From Streptomyces albogriseolus (GTDB lineage: Bacteria > Actinomycetota > Actinomycetes > Streptomycetales > Streptomycetaceae), in NCBI GenBank assembly GCA_014650475.1, contig BMVA01000008.1, forward strand, positions 124,001 through 188,000: a stretch of DNA of 64,000 nt. The letters are read 5' to 3'. Positions 54,344 through 62,405 of the stretch are shown here, in pieces. Position 1 is the stretch's first letter; each line of letters opens with the position of its first letter. The translations under genes were made by a program, and so were the position numbers. Under the pieces are notes generated by a model. The model made no database searches. It worked only from the letters and a program-made list of their open reading frames with translations, and was not told the DNA's origin.

Positions 54344-55249
54344 ATGTACGACTACGACCTCCTGGTCGTCGGATCGGCCAACGCCGACCTGGTGATCGGG
54401 GTGGAGCGCCGGCCGGGCGCCGGGGAGACGGTGCTCGGCTCCGACCTGGCCGTGCATCCGGGCGGCAAGGGCGCGAACCAGGCGGTCGCCGCCGCCCGGC
54501 TCGGCGCCCGCACCGCCCTGCTGGCGCGGGTCGGGGACGACGAGCACGGGCGGCTGCTGCTGGACTCGCTGCGCGAGGCCGGGGCGGACACGGTGGGCGT
54601 GCTGGTGGGCGGGGCGCCGACCGGGGTCGCGCTGATCACGGTGGACCCGTCGGGCGACAACAGCATCGTCGTCTCGCCGGGCGCGAACGGCCGGCTGACC
54701 CCGTCGGACGTACGGGCCGCCGCGAGCCTCTTCCATGCCTCGCGGGTGGTGTCCACGCAGCTGGAGATCCCGCTGGAGACGGTGGTGGCGGTGGTGCGGA
54801 GCCTGGCGCCGGACAGCCGCTTCGTCCTCAACCCGTCGCCTCCGCGGCCGCTGCCGTCGGAGGTGCTGGCGGCCTGCGACCCGCTGATCGTCAACGAGCA
54901 CGAGGCGAAGGTGATCCTCGGCGACAGCGCCGGCGTGAGCGACGAACCGGAGGACTGGGCGCGGCTGCTGCTGGCGAAGGGCCCGCGCTCGGTGGTCGTG
55001 ACCCTGGGCGGGGAAGGCGCGCTCGTGGCGTCCTCGGCCGGGGTGGCGCGGGTGCCGTCGGTGAAGGTGGAGGCGGTGGACACCACCGGCGCCGGGGACG
55101 CGTTCACGGCGGCGCTGGCGTGGCGTCTTGGCACGGGCGAACCGCTCGCCGAGGCCGCCGCCTACGCGGCCCGGGTGGGCGCGGCGACGGTCACCAAGGA
55201 GGGGGCGCAGGTGTCGTTCCCGACGGCGGAGGAGGTCGCGGAGCTGTGA
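54344..55249 (+). CDS. rbsK: Ribokinase
   Basis: The 301-residue PfkB-family kinase phosphorylates D-ribose to ribose 5-phosphate with ATP. It has the N-terminal VVGSANADLVIGVERRPGAGET, the HPGGKGANQAVAAARLG substrate motif (about 40-57), and the catalytic anion-hole DTTGAGDAF (about 246-254). ATG after GGGGAG. Its stop overlaps the rbsD start by 4 bp. Confidence 0.95.
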   Translation: MYDYDLLVVGSANADLVIGVERRPGAGETVLGSDLAVHPGGKGANQAVAAARLGARTALLARVGDDEHGRLLLDSLREAGADTVGVLVGGAPTGVALITVDPSGDNSIVVSPGANGRLTPSDVRAAASLFHASRVVSTQLEIPLETVVAVVRSLAPDSRFVLNPSPPRPLPSEVLAACDPLIVNEHEAKVILGDSAGVSDEPEDWARLLLAKGPRSVVVTLGGEGALVASSAGVARVPSVKVEAVDTTGAGDAFTAALAWRLGTGEPLAEAAAYAARVGAATVTKEGAQVSFPTAEEVAEL

Positions 55250-55635
55250 AGAAGCACGGGATCCTCAACCGGCACCTGTCCGGCGCCCTCGCCGCACTCG
55301 GCCACACCGACGGGGTGCTGGTGTGCGACGCGGGGATGCCGATCCCGGACGGGCCGCGCGTGGTGGACCTGGCGTTCCGGGCCGGGGTGCCGTCGTTCGC
55401 GGAGGTGTTGGAGGGACTGCTCGGCGAGCTGGCCGTCGAGGGCGCCACGGCGGCGGAGGAGGTGCGGGGCGCCAACCCCGCGGCGGCCTCGCTGCTGACC
55501 GGCCACTTCCCGGACCTGGCGTACGTCCCGCACGAGCGGCTGAAGCAACTGACGTCCGGGGCGCGGCTGGTGGTGCGCACGGGCGAGGCGAGCCCGTACG
55601 CGAACGTGCTGCTGCGGTGCGGGGTCTTCTTCTGA
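55246..55635 (+). CDS. rbsD: D-ribose pyranase
   Basis: The 129-residue protein converts beta-ribopyranose to the furanose form used by ribokinase. It has the family's MKKHGILNRHLSGALAALGHTD start with the catalytic His20, and the C-terminal TGEASPYANVLLRCGV. GTG start within the rbsK stop. It is the last gene of the ribose operon and is followed by a terminator. Confidence 0.94.
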   Translation: MKKHGILNRHLSGALAALGHTDGVLVCDAGMPIPDGPRVVDLAFRAGVPSFAEVLEGLLGELAVEGATAAEEVRGANPAAASLLTGHFPDLAYVPHERLKQLTSGARLVVRTGEASPYANVLLRCGVFF

Positions 55636-55653
55636 ACCCGTCCGGACGAACTT

Positions 55654-55685
55654 CGAGGGGCCCGGTCCGTCGACCGGGCCCCTCG
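55654..55685. terminator. Terminator of the ribose operon
   Basis: A perfect 13-bp stem (CGAGGGGCCCGGT with its complement) has a 6-nt loop, 18 bp after the rbsD stop. It lies between convergent transcripts. Confidence 0.88.
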
Positions 55686-55847
55686 CTTCCCTCCCCCCGC
55701 CAGAACCTCCCTGAAGCCCCCCCCGGGTCCCCACCCGGAAGTCCTGACGCTACGTAGGACAGGCGGGGTGGGGGGAGGGTTGTACGGCCATCCGGAGTTT
55801 TTTTCACGGGCCCCAAACAGGTGCCGGACAGGCCCGGCGGGCGCGGC

Positions 55848-56681
55848 TCACACGTCCACGTTCTCCGCCCACCGGCGGGCCGTCTCCGCGAGGAGTTCCC
55901 GGCCGTCGCGGGCCCACAGGTCCTCGTTGAAGAGTTCGACCTCGATGGAGCCCGTGTAGCCGGCCGCCTCCACGTACCCCTGCCACTCGCGCATGTCGAT
56001 CGCGCCGTCGCCGATCTGGCCGCGGCCGTTGAGGACGCCCTCGGGCAGCGGGGTGATCCAGTCGGCGAGCTGGAAGGTGTGGATGCGGTGCTGGGCGCCG
56101 GCGCGGGCGATCGCCTCGGGGGCCGTGTCGTCCCACCAGATGTGGTACGTGTCCACGGTGACGCCGACCTGGTGCGCCGGGAAGCGTTCGGCGAGGTCCA
56201 GGGCCTGGGTGAGCGTGGAGACCACGCAGCGGTCGGAGGCGAACATGGGGTGCAGCGGCTCGATCGCCAGCCTCACCCCGTGGTCCTCGGCGTAGGGGGC
56301 GAGTTCCGTCAGCGCGTCCGCGATGCGTTCCCGGGCCGCCCGCAGGTCCTTCGCGCCGGGCGGGAGGCCGCCGGAGACCAGGACCAGGGTGTCCGTACCG
56401 AGGGTGGCCGCCTCGTCGACGGCGCGGCGGTTGTCGGCGAGGGCCGCCGCCCGCTCGTCCGCGTCGACCGCCGTGAGGAAGCCGCCGCGGCAGAGCGTCG
56501 TCACCGCCAGGCCCGCGTCCCGTACGAGCTTGGCGGCCGCCTCCACGCCGTACTCCTGGACCGGTGCGCGCCACAGGCCGACCGCCGGGACGCCCAGGTC
56601 GCGGCAGGCGGCGACCAGTTCGGGGAGCGCGAGCTGCTTGACGGTCATCTGGTTGATGCTGAAGCGGGTCAGGTCGCTCAT
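55848..56681 (-). CDS. Xylose-isomerase-like TIM-barrel sugar isomerase/epimerase
   Basis: The 277-residue protein is an AP-endonuclease-2-type TIM barrel. It contains the metal-site segments LAIEPLHPMF, TVDTYHIWW, HTFQLADW and SIEVELFNEDLWA, which supply the Glu/Asp/His ligands. Such enzymes isomerise or epimerise keto-sugars. It is the third gene of a leftward operon with an aldolase-like and a dehydrogenase gene, joined by a 4-bp overlap. Together they look like a pathway for an unusual sugar or cyclitol. Confidence 0.9.
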   Translation of the reverse strand: MSDLTRFSINQMTVKQLALPELVAACRDLGVPAVGLWRAPVQEYGVEAAAKLVRDAGLAVTTLCRGGFLTAVDADERAAALADNRRAVDEAATLGTDTLVLVSGGLPPGAKDLRAARERIADALTELAPYAEDHGVRLAIEPLHPMFASDRCVVSTLTQALDLAERFPAHQVGVTVDTYHIWWDDTAPEAIARAGAQHRIHTFQLADWITPLPEGVLNGRGQIGDGAIDMREWQGYVEAAGYTGSIEVELFNEDLWARDGRELLAETARRWAENVDV

Positions 56682-57835
56682 GGGGTCGCTCCGTACAGGT
56701 GCAGCAGGGTCCGCATCCGGTCCTCGGCGAGCTTGGGGTCGGGGAACAGGCCGAGGCGGTCGGCGAGTTCGTAGGCGCGGGCGAGGTGGGGCAGGGAGCG
56801 GGCGGACTGGAGGCCGCCGACCATCGTGAAGTGGGTCTGGTGGCCGGCCAGCCAGGCCAGGAACACCACGCCGGTCTTGTAGAAGCGGGTGGGCGCCTGG
56901 AAGAGGTGGCGGGACAGCTCGACCGTGGGGTCCAGCAGGGCGCGGAAGCCGTCTGTGTCCCCGGTGTCGAGGACGCGGACCGCCTGCGCGGCCAGTGGTC
57001 CGAGCGGGTCGAAGATGCCGAGCAGGGCGTGGCTGAAGCCCTGCTCGTCGCCCGCGATCAGCTCGGGGTAGTGGAAGTCGTCGCCGGTGTAGCAGCGCAC
57101 GCCCTTCGGCAGGCGGCGGCGCAGGTCGGTCTCGCGCCGGGCGTCCAGCAGGGAGACCTTGATGCCGTCGACCTTGTCGGGGTGGGCGGCGATGACGTCG
57201 AGGAAGGTGTCCGTCGCCGTGTCCAGGTCGGCCGATCCCCAGTAGCCCTCGAGGGCCGGGTCGAACATGGGGCCGAGCCAGTGCAGGATCACGGGTTCCG
57301 CGGACTGGCGGAGCAGGTGGCCGTAGACCTCCAGGTAGTCCTCGGGGCCGCGGGCCGTGGCGGCGAGGGCGCGGGAGGCCATGAGGATGGCCTGCGCGCC
57401 CGACTCCTCGACGACCGCGAGCTGTTCCTCGTAGGCCGCGCGGACCTCGGCGAGGGTCGCCGGACCGCCGGTGAGCTGGTCGGTGCCGACGCCGCAGGCG
57501 ATCCGGCCGCCGGCCGCCTTCGCCTCGGCGGCGGAGCGGCGGATCAGCTCGGCCGCGCCCGCCCAGTCCAGGCCCATGCCGCGCTGCGCGGTGTCCATCG
57601 CCTCGGCGACGCCAAGACCGTGCGCCCACAGGTGGCGGCGGAAGGCGAGGGTGGCGTCCCAGTCGACGGCGGCGGGCGAGTCGGGGGTGGTGTCGGCGTA
57701 CGGGTCGGCGACGACGTGCGCGGCCGAGAAGACCGTACGGGAGGTGAAGGGGGCGCCGGGGGCGAGGGCGAGGGGCTCGGTGCGGGGTTCGTAGGGGCGC
57801 AGGGCGCCGTGCGCGTCGGGAAGGTGGAGGGTCAC
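56678..57835 (-). CDS. DUF993 / dihydrodipicolinate-synthase-like TIM-barrel protein
   Basis: The 385-residue protein fits the DUF993 family, annotated as dihydrodipicolinate synthase-like. Segments include WDATLAFRRHLWAHGLGVAEAMDTAQRGMGLDW, GVGTDQLTGG and VDGIKVSLLDAR. That last Lys is the likely Schiff-base residue of the aldolase fold. The reaction is unknown; a retro-aldol cleavage or dehydration of an oxidised sugar would fit between its neighbours. GTG start overlaps the dehydrogenase stop; its stop overlaps the isomerase start. Confidence 0.87.
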   Translation of the reverse strand: MTLHLPDAHGALRPYEPRTEPLALAPGAPFTSRTVFSAAHVVADPYADTTPDSPAAVDWDATLAFRRHLWAHGLGVAEAMDTAQRGMGLDWAGAAELIRRSAAEAKAAGGRIACGVGTDQLTGGPATLAEVRAAYEEQLAVVEESGAQAILMASRALAATARGPEDYLEVYGHLLRQSAEPVILHWLGPMFDPALEGYWGSADLDTATDTFLDVIAAHPDKVDGIKVSLLDARRETDLRRRLPKGVRCYTGDDFHYPELIAGDEQGFSHALLGIFDPLGPLAAQAVRVLDTGDTDGFRALLDPTVELSRHLFQAPTRFYKTGVVFLAWLAGHQTHFTMVGGLQSARSLPHLARAYELADRLGLFPDPKLAEDRMRTLLHLYGATP

Positions 57836-58983
57836 AGGCTGATCTCCGGTACGTCGAGACGGCGGCCCTCGGCGGAGGACCTCAGGCCCAGCTCGGCGAG
57901 CTGGACGCCGCGGGCGCCGGCCAGCAGGTCCCAGTGGTAGGGGGCGTCGGCGTGGACGTGGCGCAGGAACAGCTCCCACTGGGCCTTGAAGCCGTTGTCG
58001 AACGTGCCGTTGTCCGGCACCTCCTGCCACTGGTCGCGGAACACCTCGGTGGCGGGGATGTCCGGGTTCCAGACCGGCTTGGGGGTGGCGGAGCGGTGCT
58101 GGACGCGGCAGCCCCGCAAGCCGGCGACGGCGGAGCCCTCGGTGCCGTCGACCTGGAACTCGACCAGCTCGTCGCGGTGGACGCGGACCGCCCAGGAGGA
58201 GTTGATCTGGGCGATCGCGCCGCCCTCCAGCTCGAAGACGCCGTAGGCGGCGTCGTCGGCGGTGGCGTCGTAGGGCTTGCCGTTCTCGTCCCAGCGCTGC
58301 GGGATGTGGGTGGCGGTGAGGGCCTGCACGGACTTCACCCGGCCGAACAGCTCGTGGAGCACGTACTCCCAGTGCGGGAACATGTCGACGACGATGCCGC
58401 CGCCGTCCTCCGCGCGGTAGTTCCACGACGGGCGCTGCGCCTCCTGCCAGTCGCCCTCGAACACCCAGTAGCCGAACTCGCCCCGGACGGACAGGATGCG
58501 GCCGAAGAAGCCGCCGTCGATCAGCCGCTTCAGCTTGAGCAGGCCGGGGAGGAACAGCTTGTCCTGGACGACGCCGTGCTTGACGCCCTTCGCCGCGGCG
58601 AGCCGCGCCAGTTCGAGGGCGCCGTCGAGGCCGGTGGCGGTGGGCTTCTCGGTGTAGACGTGCTTGCCGGCGGTGATCGCCTTCCTGATCGCCTCCTCGC
58701 GGGCGGAGGTCACCTGGGCGTCGAAGTAGATGTCCACGCTGTCGTCGGCGAGGACCGCGTCCAGGTCGGTGGAGAGGTGTTCGAGTCCGTGGCGCTCGGC
58801 GAGCGCCCTCAGCGCGTGCTCGCGGCGGCCGACCAGCACCGGCTCGGGCCACAGCACGGTGCCGTCGCCGAGGTCGAGGCCGCCCTGCTCGCGCAGGGCC
58901 AGGATGGAGCGGACGAGGTGCTGGCGGTAGCCCATGCGTCCGGTCACACCGTTCATGGCGATACGCACCGTCTTGCGTGTCAC
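57832..58983 (-). CDS. Gfo/Idh/MocA-family sugar dehydrogenase
   Basis: The 383-residue protein has an N-terminal NAD(P)-binding region (VRIAMNGVTGRMGYRQ), the family motif EKPTATG with the conserved Lys (about 135), and the C-terminal alpha/beta domain with GGGIVVDMFPHWEYVL. It oxidises a sugar or inositol-like alcohol to a ketone. The nucleotide loop GVTGRMG is closer to dihydrodipicolinate reductases than the usual GxGxxG. GTG start after GAAGGGA. First gene of the leftward operon, divergent from a LacI regulator. Confidence 0.92.
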   Translation of the reverse strand: MTRKTVRIAMNGVTGRMGYRQHLVRSILALREQGGLDLGDGTVLWPEPVLVGRREHALRALAERHGLEHLSTDLDAVLADDSVDIYFDAQVTSAREEAIRKAITAGKHVYTEKPTATGLDGALELARLAAAKGVKHGVVQDKLFLPGLLKLKRLIDGGFFGRILSVRGEFGYWVFEGDWQEAQRPSWNYRAEDGGGIVVDMFPHWEYVLHELFGRVKSVQALTATHIPQRWDENGKPYDATADDAAYGVFELEGGAIAQINSSWAVRVHRDELVEFQVDGTEGSAVAGLRGCRVQHRSATPKPVWNPDIPATEVFRDQWQEVPDNGTFDNGFKAQWELFLRHVHADAPYHWDLLAGARGVQLAELGLRSSAEGRRLDVPEISL

Positions 58984-59287
58984 GTCGTTCCCTTCGTACG
59001 CGGTGCGCGCGCCGCGTACGCCGCACCCGCCCCACGCGCCCCGGGAGGAGGCGGGGGAACTGGTAGACGTGGCAGCAAGCGCTTTCTATACCGTCAGAAG
59101 CTAGCCTCTGGACCGCGTGTGGACAAGACCACTGCCGCTCCCGGCTTGTTCGAGGGGGCGAACAACGCCGCGGATGGCCTTAAGGTCTGGTCGGAAAGCT
59201 CTGGTCGGAACCACCGGTGTGGGCGTGGGTGTGTACGACGGCGTACGGCACGGGCGGACGGCACGGCGGCGAGGCGGAGGACGAGAC
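58984..59287. promoter_or_regulatory. Divergent control region with LacI-type operator
   Basis: No gene is seen. AGCAAGCGCTTTCT at 59074-59087 is a near-perfect 14-bp palindrome with a central CG, the classic LacI/CcpA-like operator form. It lies about 90 bp upstream of the dehydrogenase start, so the LacI protein encoded on the other side probably represses this operon. Confidence 0.75.
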
Positions 59288-60334
59288 ATGACGGTGACCC
59301 TGGCGGACGTGGCGGCGCGGGCGCAGGTCTCCCCCGCGACGGTGTCGCGTGTGCTGAACGGGAACTATCCGGTGGCCGCGTCCACCCGCGAGCGCGTGCT
59401 CAAGGCCGTCGACGAGCTCGACTACGTCCTCAACGGCCCCGCCAGCGCCCTCGCCGCCGCCACCTCCGACCTGGTCGGCATCCTGGTGAACGACATCGCC
59501 GACCCGTTCTTCGGGATCATGGCGAGCGCCATCCAGTCGGAGATCGGCGGCCCGGGCGGACGCGCGGGCGGCGAGAGACTCGCCGTCGTCTGCAACACCG
59601 GGGGCTCCCCCGAGCGCGAACTGACCTACCTCACCCTGCTCCAGCGGCAGCGCGCCGCGGCGGTGGTGCTGACCGGCGGCGCCATCGAGGACGCGCAGCA
59701 CAAGGCGGCGATGGACGCCAAGCTGAGGAAGCTGGCGGACGCCGGGACGCGGGTGGTGCTGTGCGGACGGCCGCAGGCGCCCGACACCGGGGCGATCGCC
59801 CTGGCCTTCGACAACCGGGGCGGCGGGCAGGAACTCACCGAGCACCTGATCCGGCTCGGGCACCGCCGCCTGGGGTACATCGCGGGCCCCGAGGAGCGCA
59901 CCACGACCCGGCACCGCCTGGAGGGCCACCGGGCCGCGCTGGCCGCGCACGGCATCGAGGAGGACCCGCGCTGGACCGTCCACGGCCGCTACGACCGGCG
60001 GTCGGGCCACGAGGCCACGCTGGAACTCCTCCGCCGCGACCCGTCGTTGACCGCCGTGGTCGCGGCGAACGACTCCGTCGCGCTGGGCGCGTGCGCGGCG
60101 CTGCGCGAGTCGGGGCTGCGGATCCCGGACGACGTGTCGGTGGCCGGCTTCGACGACCTGCCGTTCAGCGTCGACGCGGTGCCCGCGCTGACCACGGTCA
60201 GGCTGCCCCTCGCGGAGGCGGGGGCGCGGGCGGGACGGATCGCGATGGGCCGTGAGGAGCCGCCGGCGGGCGGGATCGCGGCGGTGCGGGGGGAGTTGAT
60301 GGTGCGGGGGTCCACGGCGGGGCCGCGGGGCTGA
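59288..60334 (+). CDS. LacI-family regulator of the adjacent sugar operon
   Basis: The 348-residue protein has the HTH VTLADVAARAQVSPATVSRVLNGNYPVAASTRERV, a hinge helix (LNGPASALAA) and a ligand domain ending in VAGFDDLPFSV plus a C-terminal core. The ATG at 59288 is preceded by GAGGACGAG. It is divergent from the dehydrogenase/aldolase/isomerase operon and is probably its repressor, responding to that pathway's substrate. The inducer is unknown. Confidence 0.92.
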   Translation: MTVTLADVAARAQVSPATVSRVLNGNYPVAASTRERVLKAVDELDYVLNGPASALAAATSDLVGILVNDIADPFFGIMASAIQSEIGGPGGRAGGERLAVVCNTGGSPERELTYLTLLQRQRAAAVVLTGGAIEDAQHKAAMDAKLRKLADAGTRVVLCGRPQAPDTGAIALAFDNRGGGQELTEHLIRLGHRRLGYIAGPEERTTTRHRLEGHRAALAAHGIEEDPRWTVHGRYDRRSGHEATLELLRRDPSLTAVVAANDSVALGACAALRESGLRIPDDVSVAGFDDLPFSVDAVPALTTVRLPLAEAGARAGRIAMGREEPPAGGIAAVRGELMVRGSTAGPRG

Positions 60335-60366
60335 CCTCTGCGAGGGGCTGGGGGTGACGCCCCTCA

Positions 60367-60560
60367 GGGGCGCGGGGAACGGCGCGCTCAACCCTCACGC
60401 ACCCGCGCGTGCGGACGGCACGCAACCACCCCCTGAAGGGGCGCGGGGAACTGCGCGCTCAACCCCCACGCACCCGCACGTGCGGACGGCGTGCAACCGC
60501 CCCTTGAAGGGGCGCGGGGAACGGCGCGACCAGCCCCCACCGGCCCGCACCCCGGCGAAC
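60367..60560 (+). repeat. Array of 71-bp intergenic repeats, plus orientation
   Basis: Three copies start with GGGGCGCGGGGAAC at 60367, 60438 and 60509, exactly 71 bp apart. The copies differ by a few bases; the third diverges after its core. Each unit holds an internal CCCCTNAAGGGG hairpin at the junction. Confidence 0.9.
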
Positions 60561-60631
60561 CGCCGAAGAGACTGCGGCACCGGAGTGACGGGGAGGAGTC
60601 GCCCCCGCGCCTCGGGGGTAGTCCCGTATCC

Positions 60632-61432
60632 ATGAAACTGGCGTTCTCCACCCTCGGTGTCCCCGGCCTCCCTCTCTCCGAGGTGACGGCCCTGGCGACC
60701 GCGCACGGCTACCACGGCGTGGAGCTGCGCGCCCACCCCGAGGAACCCGTCCACACGGGCCTCGGTGCGGAAGAGCGGGCCGACGTGGCCGCCGCGTTCA
60801 AGGCGGCCGGGCTCGACATCCTGGGGGTGGCCGGATACGCCCGGGTCGCCGCGCCCGGCGACGACGAGCCGGTCCTCGCGGAGGTCCGCGCGCTGGTCGA
60901 TCTCGCACGGGACATCGGCGCGCCGTACGTACGGGTGTTTCCCGGCGGCGGTGACGAGCAGAGCGCGGAGGAGGCGGACGCGACGGCCGCGCGGCGGCTG
61001 GGGACGGCCGCGGAGTACGCGGCCGACCGGGGCGTACGGATCCTGCTGGAGACGCACGACTCCCACCGGACCGGTGCGGACGCGATGCGGGTGCTGGGTC
61101 TGGTCGGGCACCGGCAGGTGGGGGCGCTGTGGGACGTGATGCACACGTGGCTCGGGGGCGAGCAGCCGGTGGACAGCTTCGCGGCGTTGTCGCCGCACCT
61201 GGGGTACGTGCAGGTGAAGGACATCGCCTCGGCGGAGGACACGACGCCTGTCGCGCTGGGGGCGGGGGTGTTGCCGTTGACCGACGTCGTCGAGGTGTTG
61301 TCGCGGAACGGGTGGGACGGGTGGCTGTGCTGGGAGTACGAGGCGCGGTGGTACGAGGGGGCGGAGCCGCTGCCTTCGTTGTTGGGGGCGGGGCGTGAGC
61401 ATGTGGCGCGGTTGCTGAACGAGTCGGCGTGA
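60632..61432 (+). CDS. TIM-barrel sugar phosphate isomerase/epimerase
   Basis: The 266-residue AP-endonuclease-2-like protein starts MKLAFSTLGVPGLPLSEVTALATAHGYHGVELR. Metal-ligand segments are LLETHDSHRT, GALWDVMHTW, YVQVKDIASAED and the C-terminal LCWEYEARWY. The enzyme class is clear; the substrate is not. It is a single gene, and repeat arrays of opposite orientation stand directly on both sides. It may have come in independently of the nearby sugar operon. Confidence 0.9.
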   Translation: MKLAFSTLGVPGLPLSEVTALATAHGYHGVELRAHPEEPVHTGLGAEERADVAAAFKAAGLDILGVAGYARVAAPGDDEPVLAEVRALVDLARDIGAPYVRVFPGGGDEQSAEEADATAARRLGTAAEYAADRGVRILLETHDSHRTGADAMRVLGLVGHRQVGALWDVMHTWLGGEQPVDSFAALSPHLGYVQVKDIASAEDTTPVALGAGVLPLTDVVEVLSRNGWDGWLCWEYEARWYEGAEPLPSLLGAGREHVARLLNESA

Positions 61433-61466
61433 GGGTTCGCTGACGCGGGTTTCTGGGGGCGGGGGT

Positions 61467-61714
61467 GCGCGTCGGCCGCGGGTGCGGGTGCGTTGTGGCT
61501 GGTCGCGCAGTTCCCCGCGCCCCTGGAGGGGGTGGTCCTGCGGCGTTCGCGGGTGCGGGTGCGTGGGGGCTTAGCGCGCAGTTCCCCGCGCCCCTGGAGG
61601 GGGTGGTCCTGCGGCGTTCGCAAGTGCCGGTGCGTGGGGGCTGAGCGCGCAGTTCCCCGCGCCCCTGGAAGGGTGCCGGTGCGTGAGGGCTGGGCGCGCA
61701 GTTCCCCGCGCCCC
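61467..61714 (-). repeat. Array of the same 71-bp repeat, inverted orientation
   Basis: The reverse core CGCGCAGTTCCCCGCGCCCC begins at 61504, 61575 and 61646 (71 bp apart) and again at 61695 (49 bp, shortened unit). The array ends at the stop codon of the leftward response regulator gene. Confidence 0.9.
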
Positions 61715-62401
61715 TTACGGGGCCAGGCCCGTTTTGTGGGCGAGGACCACTGCCTGGACCCGGTCGCGCAGGTGGAGCTTGGCCAGGATGCGGGAGACGT
61801 AGGTCTTGACCGTCTCCGGGGTGATGGACATCGCCGTGGCGATCTCCGCGTTCGAGAGGCCCTCGGCGATCAGCCGGAACACCTCCAGCTCGCGGGGCGT
61901 CAGCGTGTCCACGATGTTCCGCCGGACCGGGCTCGTCGTGTCGGCCGGCCGTACGTGCCCGGCGAAGTGGCCGATGAGGCGGCGGGTTACGGCGGGGGCG
62001 AGGAGGGCCTCGCCGCGGGCGACGGTGCGGATGCCGTTGACCAGCTCCGCCGGGGGCGAGTCCTTGAGGAGGAAGCCGCTCGCCCCGGCGCGCAGCGCGT
62101 CGTAGACGTAGGAGTCGACGTTGAACGTCGTGACGACCAGCACCTTCGGCGCGTGCTCCGTGTCCGGGCCGGCCAGCTGCCGTGTCGCCTGGATGCCGTC
62201 GAGCAGGGGCATCCGGACGTCCATCACGACCACGTCGGGGCGCAGCCGCCGCGCGGCCCGGACCGCCTCGTGGCCGTTCTCGGCCTCCCCGACGACGTCC
62301 ATGTCGGGCTGCGCGGAGAAGATCGTGACGTAGCCGGTCCGCACCAGCGCCTGGTCGTCGCAGACGAGTACACGGATCGGTTGCGGCGGCGCGTCGCTCA
62401 C
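61715..62401 (-). CDS. NarL/LuxR-type response regulator
   Basis: The 228-residue protein has a receiver domain with the acidic pair Asp15-Asp16, phosphorylatable Asp61 (VVVMDVRMP) and Lys in LLKDSPP. Its C-terminal LuxR HTH is LTPRELEVFRLIAEGLSNAEIATAMSITPETVKTYVSRIL. The GTG start is four bases after the kinase stop, and CAGGAG lies seven bases before it. Partner of the kinase encoded upstream. Target genes are unknown; the CPBP gene in the same operon is a candidate. Confidence 0.94.
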   Translation of the reverse strand: MSDAPPQPIRVLVCDDQALVRTGYVTIFSAQPDMDVVGEAENGHEAVRAARRLRPDVVVMDVRMPLLDGIQATRQLAGPDTEHAPKVLVVTTFNVDSYVYDALRAGASGFLLKDSPPAELVNGIRTVARGEALLAPAVTRRLIGHFAGHVRPADTTSPVRRNIVDTLTPRELEVFRLIAEGLSNAEIATAMSITPETVKTYVSRILAKLHLRDRVQAVVLAHKTGLAP

Positions 62402-62405
62402 GGGG

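Noticed and set aside
60367-61714. Periodic 71-bp arrays as CRISPR
   Set aside because: The whole unit is repeated, with no unique spacers, and no cas genes are near.
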